The notes beneath the pieces were generated by a model. The model ran no database searches. It saw only the letters and a list, made by a program, of their open reading frames with translations, and was not told the origin of the DNA. The translations under genes were made by a program, and so were the position numbers. Below are positions 9,520 to 20,609 of a stretch of 64,000 nt of DNA, one piece after another (the first letter of the stretch is position 1; each line of letters starts with the position of its first letter). The stretch comes from Physcomitrium patens (Eukaryota; Streptophyta; Bryopsida; Funariales; Funariaceae), in assembly GCF_000002425.4 (NCBI RefSeq), contig NC_037273.1:1122483-1186482 (forward strand), given 5' to 3'.

Positions 9520-12500
9520 AGTGATATTGTCATTAGTATTTTCTTTATTCTCAAGTCCTCTCTTCTATTTGTCTTGAGCGATATTAAACATCTTCTCTCT
9601 TCTAAGTGTTATTATGGCAAAACTTGTTGAAATGAAGAGTACAATGGCACAAATACAAGAGCAAGTGAGGAAATTAATGCTTGCAATGGATCAATTCAAT
9701 TTACCACCACAAAGAGCAACAAGATTGGCAAGAAGTGAAGATATAGAAATGGTTAGAGCTGCTTCAACATCTGCACCAAACCATGTCCTTTCTCCTATAG
9801 TGGAACACCCTTCAAATGTTAGAGAACCAATAATTGCCCTACCCGAGAAGTTTGATGGCACCAGATCCAAGTTTCAAAGATTTATCAATCAAGTGCAACT
9901 TGTGATTGAACTTCAATCCCAAAGCTATGCAACTCCAAGATCACAAGTTAGATTCATTGGTATGCTTCTTTCAGGTTCAGCACTATCGTGATTATCATCT
10001 TTTCTTGAATGACGAGATCCAATATTGGATAATCTAGAGGCTTTTTTGACGGAGTTTCGATCCATGTATGAAAAACATGATGCAATTCGTGTTGCAACCA
10101 ATAAGATCCGTATTTTACGACAAGGCAATCGATCAGTATCGTTATATACTTTATAATTTTGACAACTTGCAACTGATATCAAGTGGAATGATGCTACAAT
10201 TATTAGCCAATTTCTCTACGGATTACAATATGAGGTAAAAAAATTAATGCTCAACTTACCTGATCCTCAAACATTGAGTCAAGCAATTGACTTTGCTGTG
10301 AAGTGCGACAATCGCTTTTTTGAATTCCGATCTGAGAACCGTACAAGTGGGCCTCAACGTTACTATAATTCAATCGCAACACCAACACCTCTTCAACACA
10401 TACATTCAAAAGTAGAGGTTATGCAAATTGATGCAGTACGTTTCAAACCTCTTACTGAGCAAGAAAAGACTCGTCGTCGTCAAAAAAGATTATGTTTATA
10501 TTATAGAGAACCAAAGCACACTGTTCAACATTGTCCAAAGAAATGACGCAATCACAAAATGAGGAGTATGGCTGTGAAAGAAGATAATATGTCAGAAAAC
10601 AAGTTTGTCCAGCTACAATAGGGACCGTGCGGCAAGAACCTTGCACAACATCTAGTAAAGGTCCTATTTTCTCCTCAGAGCCCTCTCCTTGTTTTACATT
10701 AAATGTTATTTTAGGACCTAAACATTACAAAGTCTCTGCCTTGTTAGATTCATGAGCCTCAGCGTGTTTTTTAGATGAAGAATTTACTAAAAGATATAGC
10801 ATATCTTTAGTAAAGAAAACTAAACCTGTTCATGTAGAAGTCATAGATGGTCATCTATTGTCTTCTAGAGATATTACTCACGAAACCCTTCCTACAGAAG
10901 TAATAATCAATGGTCATAATAGTTTTGTAGTATTTAATATCATTAGATCTCCGTCTAATCCAGTCATTTTAGGTTTATCGTGGTTAAAAAAATACAACCC
11001 TCAAATAGACTAGATTTCTCGAACTCTCACTTTCTCTAAAAATATAACTAACAATGTAGTTAAGCAAGTAGAGAGTCATAAGTCTAGTTCAATTAAATCC
11101 GTATTTATAGGTACAAAAGCTTTCTTACATGCTGCTATGAAAGAATTATCATACATTATTTATGCTACATCCGTTCCTACTGGTGAAAAGACTTCAAGTG
11201 GCATTCCAAGCCAATATCAAGAATTTCAAGATGTATTTGAGAAAAAGAATGCGGATACACTCCCGGAACATCGTCTCTATGATTGCTCAATTGACCTTCA
11301 AGAAGGAGCACAACCGCCATTCGGACCAATCTACAATTTATCACAAAATGAATTCGCTGAATTCAAGGAGTATATTGAAGAAAATCTAGCCAAGAATTTC
11401 ATACGCCATTCTAAATCTCCGCCAGGAGCTCCAATTCTATTTGTGAAGAAAAAAGATGGATCATTGCGGATGTGTGTTGATTATTGAGGACTCAACAAGA
11501 TTACCATCAAAAACAGGTATCCACTACCTTTAATATCTGGAGTTCTTGATCAGTTGAATCAAGCTAAGATCTATACAAAAATAGATCTTCGGGGAGCATA
11601 CAATCTAGTACGCATCAAAGAAGGAGATGAATGGAAGACTGCATTTCGAACTAGGTATGGGCATTTTGAATACAACATCATGCCTTTAAGATTTACAAAT
11701 GTACCAGTAGCTTTTCAAAATCTAATGAATGATGTTTTTTGAGAGTTTTTGGACGATTTTGTGGTCTATTATCTAGACGACATCTTGATCTATTCTAAGA
11801 ATCCAGAAGAACATGAACTTCATGTTCGTCATGTATTACAAAAATTAAGAAATGCAGGACTCTATGCCAAGATAGAAAAGTGTGTATTCCACACTACTCA
11901 AGTCGATTTCTTTGGTTACATCATTTCAAATGATGGACTTATGATGGATCCTAAGAAAGTTCAAACTATTATAGACTGGAAGATCCCAAAAACGATAAGA
12001 GATGTCTAATGTTTTTTGGAATTTGCCAACTACTATCGGATCTTCATCAAAGACTTCTGTCGAGTTGCAGCTCCACTTACACGTTTGACTTGTAAAGACA
12101 AACTCCAATGGAATTAAGAAGCAAAAGTTACTTTTGAATCTTTGAAGACATCGTTTGTTTATGCACCAATCTTGTATTGTGTTAATTTTTTCAAAGCATT
12201 CTTTACGGAAACAGATGCATCGGACTTTGCTCTAGGTGCAATTTTATCACAAATGGGAACAGATGACAAACTTCATCCAGTAGCCTTTCATTCAAGAAAA
12301 TTCTCAGCAGCAGAAATCAATTATGAGATCAATGACAAAGAACTTCTTGCAATTGTGGATTCTTTTTAAGAATGGCATCATTATCTAGAAGGCGCTTCTA
12401 GTCCAGTCACCGTATATACGGATCACAAGAACCTCAAATATTTTATGTCAGCACGTGTATTAAATCGTCGCCAAGCTCGTTGGAGCATGTCTTTATCAAG

Positions 12501-14133
12501 ATTCGAGTTCATCATCACTTATCGGCCAGGAAAACAACAAGGTTTATCCGATGCCTTATTTAGACGCTCTTATCTTGTACCAAAAGAAGCAGATGCAGCT
12601 TTTGAGCAATAAAGAACAGTTCTTTTGGAGCCGGAATAATTTCTTCTTCGAGCAATAAAATCAACATTGACTGTTGATTTAACTTTTCTTAAGCAAGTCT
12701 AGTTAAGTATGTCTTCAAACCCTCTTGTTCATGATATCAAGAACAATTCTTCTAAATCTCATGATCCATCTAAATTTGAATTCAAGAACAACCTACTCTA
12801 TTTCGAAGGACGCCTATATATTCAAGAAGGAGAAGCACATTTACGTGCTCTTCAAGCACGTCACGACTTTCCAGCAGCACGACATTTTGGATAAAATAAG
12901 ACTTTGGAGCTGATATCTAGGGATTTTTGGTGGCCTCAAATGTGAAAGGCAGTTAAAGATTTTGTACAATCATGTGATGTTTGCTCAAGATCAAAAACTC
13001 CTCGTCATCGACCTTTTGGACTTCTTCAGCCATTACCCATTCCAAAACAATCATGGTCTTCTATTTCTATGGACTTCATCATAGATCTTCCAATCTCAGG
13101 TTTTTATGACTCTATATTCGTGAAAGTAGATCGTTTTACCAAGATGGCACATTTTGTAACATGTACGAAATCTATCACAAGTGAAAAAATAGCTAAGTCA
13201 AATTTTGGAGGACTCTTTTCAAGATTCTTAAAGTGGATATAAAACTATCTTTGGCTTTTCATCCTCAAACTGATGGACAAACGGAGCGTGTTAATCAAGT
13301 TTTGGAGCAATATTTAAGATGTACCATTAATTACCAACAAGATGATTGGACAACTTTTTTGCCATTGGCAGAGTTTGCTTACAATAATACGGTACACTCT
13401 TCTACAAAACAAACACCTTTCTTTGCTAATTATGGTTATCATCCACGACTTGATACTTTTGACTTTTCAAAAGTTGATAATCCTGCTACGAAAGATTTGG
13501 CAGTTCATTTATGAGAGCTACATGCAACGATGAAGGTGCAGTTAAAAGAGGCTCAAGAACAACAAATGGCCAATGCGGATGTCTATCGAAAGGAACAACC
13601 ATCATTCGTCTTGGGTGATAAAGTATGGCTACTTTGTAGCAATATCAAGACCACTCGTCTTTGTGACAAGTTGGACTATTGAAGGCTGGGACCATTTTCT
13701 ATTTCTGCACAAATCAATCCAGTTACATATCATTTACATCTACCGGAGTCAATGAAAATCCATCTAGTATTCCACGTGTCTTTTCTTAAACCATACAAGA
13801 CAGTGGACATACCAAGAAGATGACAAACTCCACCTCCTCCTATAGAAGTGGACAATAATGAAGAGTTTGAAGTAGAAGAAGTCTTAGATTCAAGGCGACG
13901 CTGAAATAGATTAGAATATCTTGTCCATTGGCGCGGATATGGTATTAGTGAACGCACATGGGAGCCAATAAAGAATCTTACAAATGCATCAAAGGCGGTG
14001 GAGGCTTTTCATCGACGACATCCATCAAAATCAAGATGAAAACCTTCTTTATAAAAGAAACAACATCTAGGCAAGTTAACTTTCTACTTTCAATTCTTGT
14101 TCATAGCTTCGTTGTAATAGTGGCGCTCAGGAG

Positions 14134-14556
14134 ATGGAGAACCAACAACCAGTGGATTCAACTCAAGAGCCTTCATTTGCTGACCTACCAGACGAGACGT
14201 TATGATTGTCACAACCTTCAAGACGACGCAATCGAGATGAAGATCTTCAAGAACGATATTTTTTTCCTCGAATAGATGGCGAGATACAACGCGTTTGGTA
14301 TCACAATTTGGGAAGGGACTCCTGATGTTTGGTGATTGTGCTAGAAGTAGGAACAACTCCTGATGGTGTTCCAAATATTCTATTCGAAGGAAGTTACGAA
14401 GGCCTCAACAATGATCAAATAACTTGGTGGTCTTCCCGCCCTGGTATGGGACACTACCGATTTTTGAGAGGCCCTATCAATCATCTTCGAAGAGAACAGA
14501 GATCAGAGTATGTGGCGAATACAATTCGTCACATCATAGATTTTCTCAACATATGA
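14134..14556 (+). pseudogene. TE1-A accessory reading frame downstream of pol
   Basis: A separate frame begins MENQQPVDSTQEPSF at 14134, past the chromodomain, and ends before the polypurine tract. It carries a basic RRR patch and then a conserved domain with LVIVLEVG and GMGHYRFLRGPINHL. It is broken in this copy; TE3 has an intact relative (63445-63798). Function unknown. Confidence 0.65.
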
Positions 14557-14598
14557 TGACCGCTCCTCATGGAACTCGTCCCTAGAAGGGGGGAGTAA

Positions 14599-15159
14599 TG
14601 TCACGGCCATAATCATGTAAGCTAATAATTACATATAGAAATAGGTAGAAGTAAGTAAAAGTAGATAAAAGTAAATTAATTCTATAATATTTAATATGGA
14701 AGCTTCCTAGAAACTTCTTAGATGTTGCTTTGACTTCATAGGTGTCTTTAATTGACTTTTTGGATTAGAAACGTGGTCAACAAGTTGGCCATGTGCCACA
14801 CATGTTGTTAGCTTGAAGATCAAGCTAACTATAAGGCCCACACATAGAAAAACTTGCCTTGTAAGTCAAGGAATGTGTCCTACAAAGTCAACACATATAG
14901 GAGGTCCTATAGAACATCGCCACGTAGCCCTTAGTTAGATAGTATATATAGAGACAAGAGGGAAGGCTTCTTCACTCTTGTCAACTCCTTTCTTGCTTCT
15001 AGTCTAGTTTCAAGAGTCTCTAGTTTTCTTGTCTTTTGGCATTAGCCATTCCAGTTTCTCTTTCAATATACATACTTATTTATTTATATTTTGTTATCTT
15101 TCTTTGAGTGAGGGTTCACTTGTCTGAATTACTTTTTCATCCAGTTCTTGTCCTTGACA
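14599..15159 (+). repeat. TE1-A 3' LTR
   Basis: 561 bp, the same length as the 5' LTR, preceded by the purine tract AGAAGGGGGGAGTAA. It differs from TE1-C's 3' LTR at only one position that I can find, far fewer than from its own 5' partner. Confidence 0.93.
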
Positions 15160-15164
15160 CTTAT

Positions 15165-15415
15165 AAGTATTCATTTGACACTTAAGAGGCTATTTCAGCA
15201 TCAAATGCAATTTTGGAGGATACTAATATATGTAAAGCCATTGGAATTGGTTCTATTATGGTGGACATAGTTGGCCAAAAAAATATATGGCCTTTATAAA
15301 ATGATGTTGTACAAAAGTCCAATTCTACAATCTTATTTAGTATTAGAGAAATTGATTCTCTAAAATTTAATGTTGAACTAGAATTCTTTTTTTGGTTTTT
15401 TGAATCCATCTCAAT
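15165..15415 (+). mobile_element. Ty1/copia fossil, right part (protease region)
   Basis: After the right-hand CTTAT, the plus strand reads as the copia protease continuation (ISASNAILEDTNICKAIGIG). This is the other side of the element interrupted at 8840. It decays past recognition after about 15415. Confidence 0.65.
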
Positions 15416-16379
15416 TTAATAACAGTTTAGTGCAATATATAGAAGATTCCTCTAATACAAGCTAAATCCTTTAATACAATGTTTAGTTTTGTTTTGTGTT
15501 GTAGATAATAAATGAAAACACCATCAATCAAAAAATAACTAGAATATTTAAATTAATATCATAATCATACTTACAAAGGGTTCCAAAATAAAGAAAAAAA
15601 AAAGAATCCTATGTATAAAAATATAAAATATGAATGCTAATTGTATTCTAAAGTTTTATAAATTAAAATAGAAATTTTACTTTTAAAAGCATGTCAACTA
15701 AAATTTTAGAAAATTATTTAAAAATAGAATTTATAAAACTTCTCAAATTTTGTAAAACTTATGATACAAAAATTTATAGTTTAATACCATTTTGCAATCC
15801 ATGTATATCAAATGTATTTATTCTATGCATAGGTACAAAAAATGTAATAAAAATTATTTTATGAAAAATAAAAGCATTATTTTTGTATTTAAAATTACAC
15901 ATCTTAAAGTTTTTAGTTTAATTGATAGAAAATATATTGCAAATAAAATAGATCATACACCAAATAATGGTTGTATTATTACATATATTTGTAGAAGTCA
16001 CAAGACGCCATTGTAATTTTTGTTTCTAAACTTTGATATTGTAAAATTCAAGTTGACCTTCTTAAAGCAATTGTAATTACTTAAATATTGTTTTGGATAA
16101 ATTTGTAACATGTACATTATAAAATTTTATAATTTAGTTCTATAATAAAGAAAAAAGACTACACCTATAATATAGAATTATTCTTCTATATTATTTAATC
16201 CAATATTAAAAAAAAATGATGAATACCATGTCATGAAAATAAAAAACCGAAAATAATAATTTAAAAAAAAATGTATTTTATTAGTAGTGGTAAGGGTTTA
16301 AAGAATTCAAAAACAATCCTTGATGTTGAAAAATATCAATAAAAAAAATTTAAAAAAAATAAGTAAATTGCATAATAAA
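15416..16379. other. AT-rich sequence, no gene recognised
   Basis: Very AT-rich. Two overlapping short frames (15690-15866 and 15792-16016) look slightly protein-like but I recognise no family, and all codons are A/T-ending. The block is repeated in C at about 51597-52560 and in part in B. Confidence 0.5.
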
Positions 16380-16467
16380 ATTTGGTAGATAAAAGGGGGG
16401 TGAGGAGTAGGATGCATGAAACGAAGATGGTGGAGGAGCCCGGCATGGAGTGGGAGATGGCCCGCAC

Positions 16468-16519
16468 AAACGAAGGAACGAAGGAACGAAGGAACGAACG
16501 AGGGAACGAATGAACGAAG
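16468..16519. repeat. Octamer tandem repeat (GAACGAAG)n, copy A
   Basis: Units GAACGAAG repeat with slight variation, ending in AACGAACGAGGG and AACGAATGAACG. The same block is at about 52649-52700 (C) and inverted at about 41487-41538 (B). Confidence 0.8.
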
Positions 16520-16645
16520 AAAGGGGCCGTGGCCTGGAGGTAAGGTGAGGTGAGGAGAGGCCGCGTGGTGCGGCGTGGTGGTGAGGTAGCTGCACGGCAG
16601 TCGAGGAGGATACTTACTTACTACCTGGGGGTGGGGTCGGTGCGG

Positions 16646-16677
16646 GAAGAAGAAGAAGAAGAAGAAGAAGAAGAAGA
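16646..16677. repeat. (GAA)n microsatellite, copy A
   Basis: About ten GAA units. Copies B and C are one unit (3 bp) shorter, shown by the shift in spacing between matched landmarks, so B and C share a state that A does not. Confidence 0.85.
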
Positions 16678-16759
16678 CCGCATTGTGGTATGTGTGGTGT
16701 GAAAACGGCTTCGCTCATCCGGGTCCCAGGAGGGGCCGTGAGTCGTCCGCTGATCGGCA

Positions 16760-16831
16760 GTCGTTGTAGTATAGTGGTAAGTATTCCCGCCTGTCACGCG
16801 GGTGACCCGGGTTCGATCCCCGGCAGCGGCG
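16760..16831 (+). tRNA. tRNA-Asp (GTC), copy A
   Basis: 72 nt that fold as a standard cloverleaf. The acceptor strand GTCGTTG pairs with CAGCGGC (G-U pairs allowed), with G as discriminator. The anticodon GTC is at 16793-16795 in the loop CTGTCAC, and the T arm and B box read GGTTCGATCCC (16810-16820). There is no intron and no encoded CCA. It closely matches the usual plant nuclear tRNA-Asp. No T run follows it before tRNA-Gly 26 nt downstream. Confidence 0.96.
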
Positions 16832-16857
16832 CGGCGGCGACCGCAGCTAACAGGCTA

Positions 16858-16928
16858 GCACCGGTGGTCTAGTGGTAGAATAGTACCCTGCCACGGTACA
16901 GACCCGGGTTCGATTCCCGGCCGGTGCA
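16858..16928 (+). tRNA. tRNA-Gly (GCC), copy A
   Basis: 71 nt. The acceptor stem GCACCGG/CCGGTGC is perfect with discriminator A. The anticodon GCC is at 16890-16892 in the loop CTGCCAC. The A box region is TGGTCTAGTGGTAG and the B box GGTTCGATTCC (16907-16917). No intron and no encoded CCA. It matches plant tRNA-Gly(GCC). Confidence 0.96.
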
Positions 16929-16932
16929 CTGC

Positions 16933-16936
16933 TTTT
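16933..16936 (+). terminator. RNA polymerase III terminator (TTTT), copy A
   Basis: TTTT lies four bases after tRNA-Gly. None lies between tRNA-Asp and tRNA-Gly, so one transcript could carry both tRNAs. Confidence 0.7.
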
Positions 16937-17215
16937 GTTCATCCACGCCCTTCTTTTCCATCTCCTTTTTCCTTCTCCTTTTTCCTTCTCCATCTCCTTC
17001 TTTCTCCTCGCCCACCCACCTCCACGGCGCGCACGCATCAAGTTCTCGTCACCCCGCTTTTCCACCACACCACTTTCTCTCGCCTCACCCCATTCCTTCG
17101 TCTTCTCACCCAAGCTCCAATCATATCTCCAATAATATCCCTTCACTCTTCCACACATCCACCTCACATTACAAACATCTTCCACCCCCCTCATTTTCAT
17201 CATCTTGGTTCTAAA

Positions 17216-18014
17216 ACAAATCCAAGAACAACGTAAAAAAATATACTTGTTTGACCAAACTTGCAAGCAACAATAAGAACAACATGAATCAAACATCATA
17301 ACAATGTTGAAATTGCTCCTAAAATATATACGTTTTTTCTCCATAATAATTGTAGCAATTAAAGTAGATCAAATAATATTTAAATTTCCATGTCCAAAGT
17401 TTAATGGTTTAATCATATTATTCATCAACAATTGTTGAAAGAATTGATGTTGATGTCGTAGTATTAGATTTGTTGAATTTGTATTCTTGACGTAATATAA
17501 AATTTTATTAAATTCTTGCAAATATAATTTTCTATTGCTTTTCCATAAATCTTTTTAATAATAATGTGGCAACCAATAGTATAAAATTAAATACTCCTAT
17601 AAATAGAAATATTTTACTTATTTGCAAAATTAGAGAGGGAAATACCTTTAACAATTGGCAATCCATTTTATTAGTTGAGACATCATTACATTCATGACAA
17701 GATACTTTAAAACAAAATTAAAAATTAAAAATTAAAATAAAAATAAAAAATCAATATCAAAGAAGGTTTCATCCATTAAAATACAAGATACATGATAAAT
17801 TTGTGACTTCAAAAAGTATAAATTAGATTATTTCTATTAGCTATTTTTTTAAAAAATAAATAAATCAAATACATATATTAAAATAATATATAAAATTAGG
17901 CTTGTATAACCAATTTATTAGGATAACCAAAATTATTCTTTATAAGTATAGAAGAATAAGAAACAAAGCAAAGGTTCATAGACATATTTAATTATCTAGA
18001 TAAGAATAGTTAGG
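17216..18014. other. AT-rich sequence between tRNA island and TE2-A
   Basis: No gene or RNA recognised. Contains A-rich low-complexity text near 17710-17750. Repeated almost base for base in B and C. Confidence 0.6.
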
Positions 18015-20609
18015 TATCAAGGACATGAATCTCAAAGAAAGAAATCCTCAATACACTCTTGCGACATTGAAAAGAACTAAAAAGCCACTCAAAGATGATA
18101 TATTATTGAACTAGAATGACAATTGTCAAAAACAAGGACATTAGAAAGTCTTGAAACAAGACTAAGGACTAGAAAGATGTTGACAAGAGTGATGAAGGCT
18201 TCACTCTTACCTCCATATATACTCTTAACTAGGAGCTACATAGCGATGTCCTGTAAGACCTCCAAAACATGTTAACTTTGCAAGACACGTATCTTAACTT
18301 GTAAGGCAGGTTTTTTATATGTGCGCTACATAATTAGTTTGCTCCGCAAGCTATTAACATGTGGTTAACTTATTGACCAAGTTTTTAGCCTATCAATCAA
18401 CTACAAAATACATATTAAATCAAAGCAACATCTATAAAGCTTTTAAGAAGCTTCTTTAGAAGGTATTATGAAATTAATCCATTTTTATCTACTTTTACCT
18501 ACTTCTCTCAATCATATAAGTATTTATTAGAATACATATGTATATCCGTGACATTACTCGCATTGTAGGAACAAGTTCTATGAAAAGCGATCTTCATATG
18601 TTGAAAAAATCCAAGATGCGGTGAATTATATTTGCTCCATACTCTGATCTTTGTTCTCTTTGAAGATGGTTGATAGGTCTTTTCAACCATCCATAGTATC
18701 CTATACTATGATGAGAAGACCACCCTCTTATTTGGTTGTTACTGAGGCCTTTGTAACTTCCTTCAAATACAACATTTGGAACACTGTCAAGAGTTGTTCC
18801 TACCTCTAATAAAATCACCAAACATCAAGAGTCTCTTTCAAGGTTGTGATACCAAATACGTTATATCTCACCATCTATTTGAGGAAGGATATATCATTCT
18901 TGAAGATCTTCATTTCAATTTTGTCGTCTAGAAGATTGTGACAATTGCAATGTCTTGTTTGATAAGTCCGCAAATAAAAGCTCTTGAGTTGAATCTATTG
19001 GCTATTGGTTTTCCGTTTCTTTAGTATCACAAATACATAGAAGCTACAAAGAGGGATAGAAGGTAGAGTATTATCTTTCTTTGATCTTGTCTCTTTTATA
19101 GCAAAGATTTGCTATTCTTTAACTTGGTTTTGATTGATGGAACAATCATAAGGACAATGCTCTGGAAGAATATCTACATTATTTTTTAAAGAAATATCTT
19201 AGAAATGTTGATATTGGCTAGGGATATTACTTCATGTCTTCTCACTATCAAAAATAGGCATGGTATATAAAACAAAAGAAATTCCTTTTTTTTGCAACAT
19301 GTGTAAAAGCTCTGGCACCTATTAATAAAGATTTGGTTCTATTAAACTTATGTATTTTTACTTAACTAATGGAATTTTAGATTAAACTATCAAAAAAATT
19401 AAGGTTACAAAAAGTCTAATCTATTTGAGGATTATATTATTCTAACCAAGATAATCCTAAAATAATCAAATTAAACAAAGCTCTTATTATATTAAATATT
19501 ACTATGCTATTATGATCTTTAATTGATACATCTAATGAAAGAGTGTCATATGTAACATCTCCAAAAAATAGCAAACAATCATCTATCACTTTCTACATGT
19601 ATAAGATTAGTTCTTTTAACTAATGATATTTCTTATTTTTTGATAAAATCTTTGTTTATAAAATAGGCTAATGCTCTTGAATCTAATAAAGCTAAGAATT
19701 TGTGATTTTTCGGTCCTAAATAAATTTCTATTACAAAATAAGGTGAGAGATCTTATGAGAGAATAGGACCTTTAGTAGGAGTTATACAAGATTCCAGTTG
19801 AACAATCTCTATTGTAGTTGAAAAAACTTGTTTTTTGATATATTGTCTTCTTTGGTAACCATGCTTCTCATTTTGTGGTTGCATTGTTTCTTTGGAAAAT
19901 ATTGAGTAGTATATTGAGCTTCTCCATAATATAAGCATTAATCCTTTTCTCATTGTCAAATATTTTTCTACTTTGTGAGGGATTTAAAGTGTACTATATC
20001 AATTTGCATTGGTTTTGGCCTCAATGAATGAATTTTCGAAAACCTAGGAGCTATTGTTATTATTTGATTTTTTTCTCTTCAGCTAAGTCTTTGTTCTTGA
20101 TATCTTTCAAATAATTGATTGTCACATGCAATAGCTTGAGCAATTAATTTTTTCAAAGATTCTGCCTTTGGCATTGTCAGTGATAAATGTTTGACATTAT
20201 TCTTCAATCCATATCAATGTTGATTGATAAGAGCTTTGTCATTCTTATCCACGTCACAAGTTTGGCTTTGGAATTCAATAGCATATATAGTTGTTGACCA
20301 TGATACTTATCGTAAAGATAAGAGCTTGGTCTCTGCTATTCTTTTTCAATCACTTTTTTAAAATATATTTGTCAATACTTTTAAGAATGAATTCAAATCA
20401 TAAAAGAGTCGCAAATCCTTTTCTATTAAATGTACAAATCAAGAAAGAGTACTTCTTAATAAAAGTGTGCCTATGAATCTAACTTGAGTAATTCCATCAA
20501 AATATTAGAAGAAATGCAATCTTAGATAGAGCTTGATTTGTTCCAAAGAACTTGGAAATTTTGATCTTGTTCCATTAAACTTCTCAATCATACTAATTCT
20601 TCTCTCCGT

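Larger units (their letters stand above)
8841..15159 (+). mobile_element. TE1 copy A: Ty3/gypsy chromovirus with both LTRs
   Basis: Order of parts: 5' LTR 8841-9401, leader, gag from the ATG at 9614, zinc knuckle about 10490-10545, protease about 10700-10990, reverse transcriptase about 11330-12010 ([11 protein letters not shown]), RNase H about 12170-12560 (TDASDFALGAILSQ), integrase about 12700-13560, chromodomain about 13840-14030, accessory reading frame 14134-14556, polypurine tract 14584-14597, and 3' LTR 14599-15159. The element is flanked by CTTAT on both sides (8836-8840 and 15160-15164). It is broken, with ten or more breaks. The two LTRs differ at about 30 of 561 positions by eye (about 5%), so it is old but not ancient. 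It sits inside a copia protease. Confidence 0.92.
16380..17215. other. GC-rich island around the tRNA pair, copy A
   Basis: An abrupt rise in GC inside AT-rich flanks. The left half is purine-rich on the plus strand (GGTGAGG, GGGGTGAGGAG words) and the right half pyrimidine-rich (CCTTCTCC words), with the tRNA genes between. Frames that cross it in both directions include the tRNA sequences and are not credible proteins. Present in all three copies. Confidence 0.7.

Noticed and set aside
15792-16016. 74-codon frame present in three copies
   Set aside because: Extremely AT-rich codons, no known family. The repetition comes from segmental duplication, so it is no evidence of selection.
16472-16519. 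CRISPR-like array
   Set aside because: Unit length is 8 bp with no spacers; it is a simple tandem repeat in a eukaryotic genome.
16350-16595. 81-codon minus-strand frame with Ser/Pro/His-rich text
   Set aside because: Made of the tandem octamer and purine-rich sequence; no domain and no promoter context.
16847-17344. 165-codon minus-strand frame across the island, repeated in B and C
   Set aside because: It reads through the tRNA-Gly gene on the opposite strand and consists of low-complexity Lys/Arg/Glu text. It repeats only because the DNA is duplicated.
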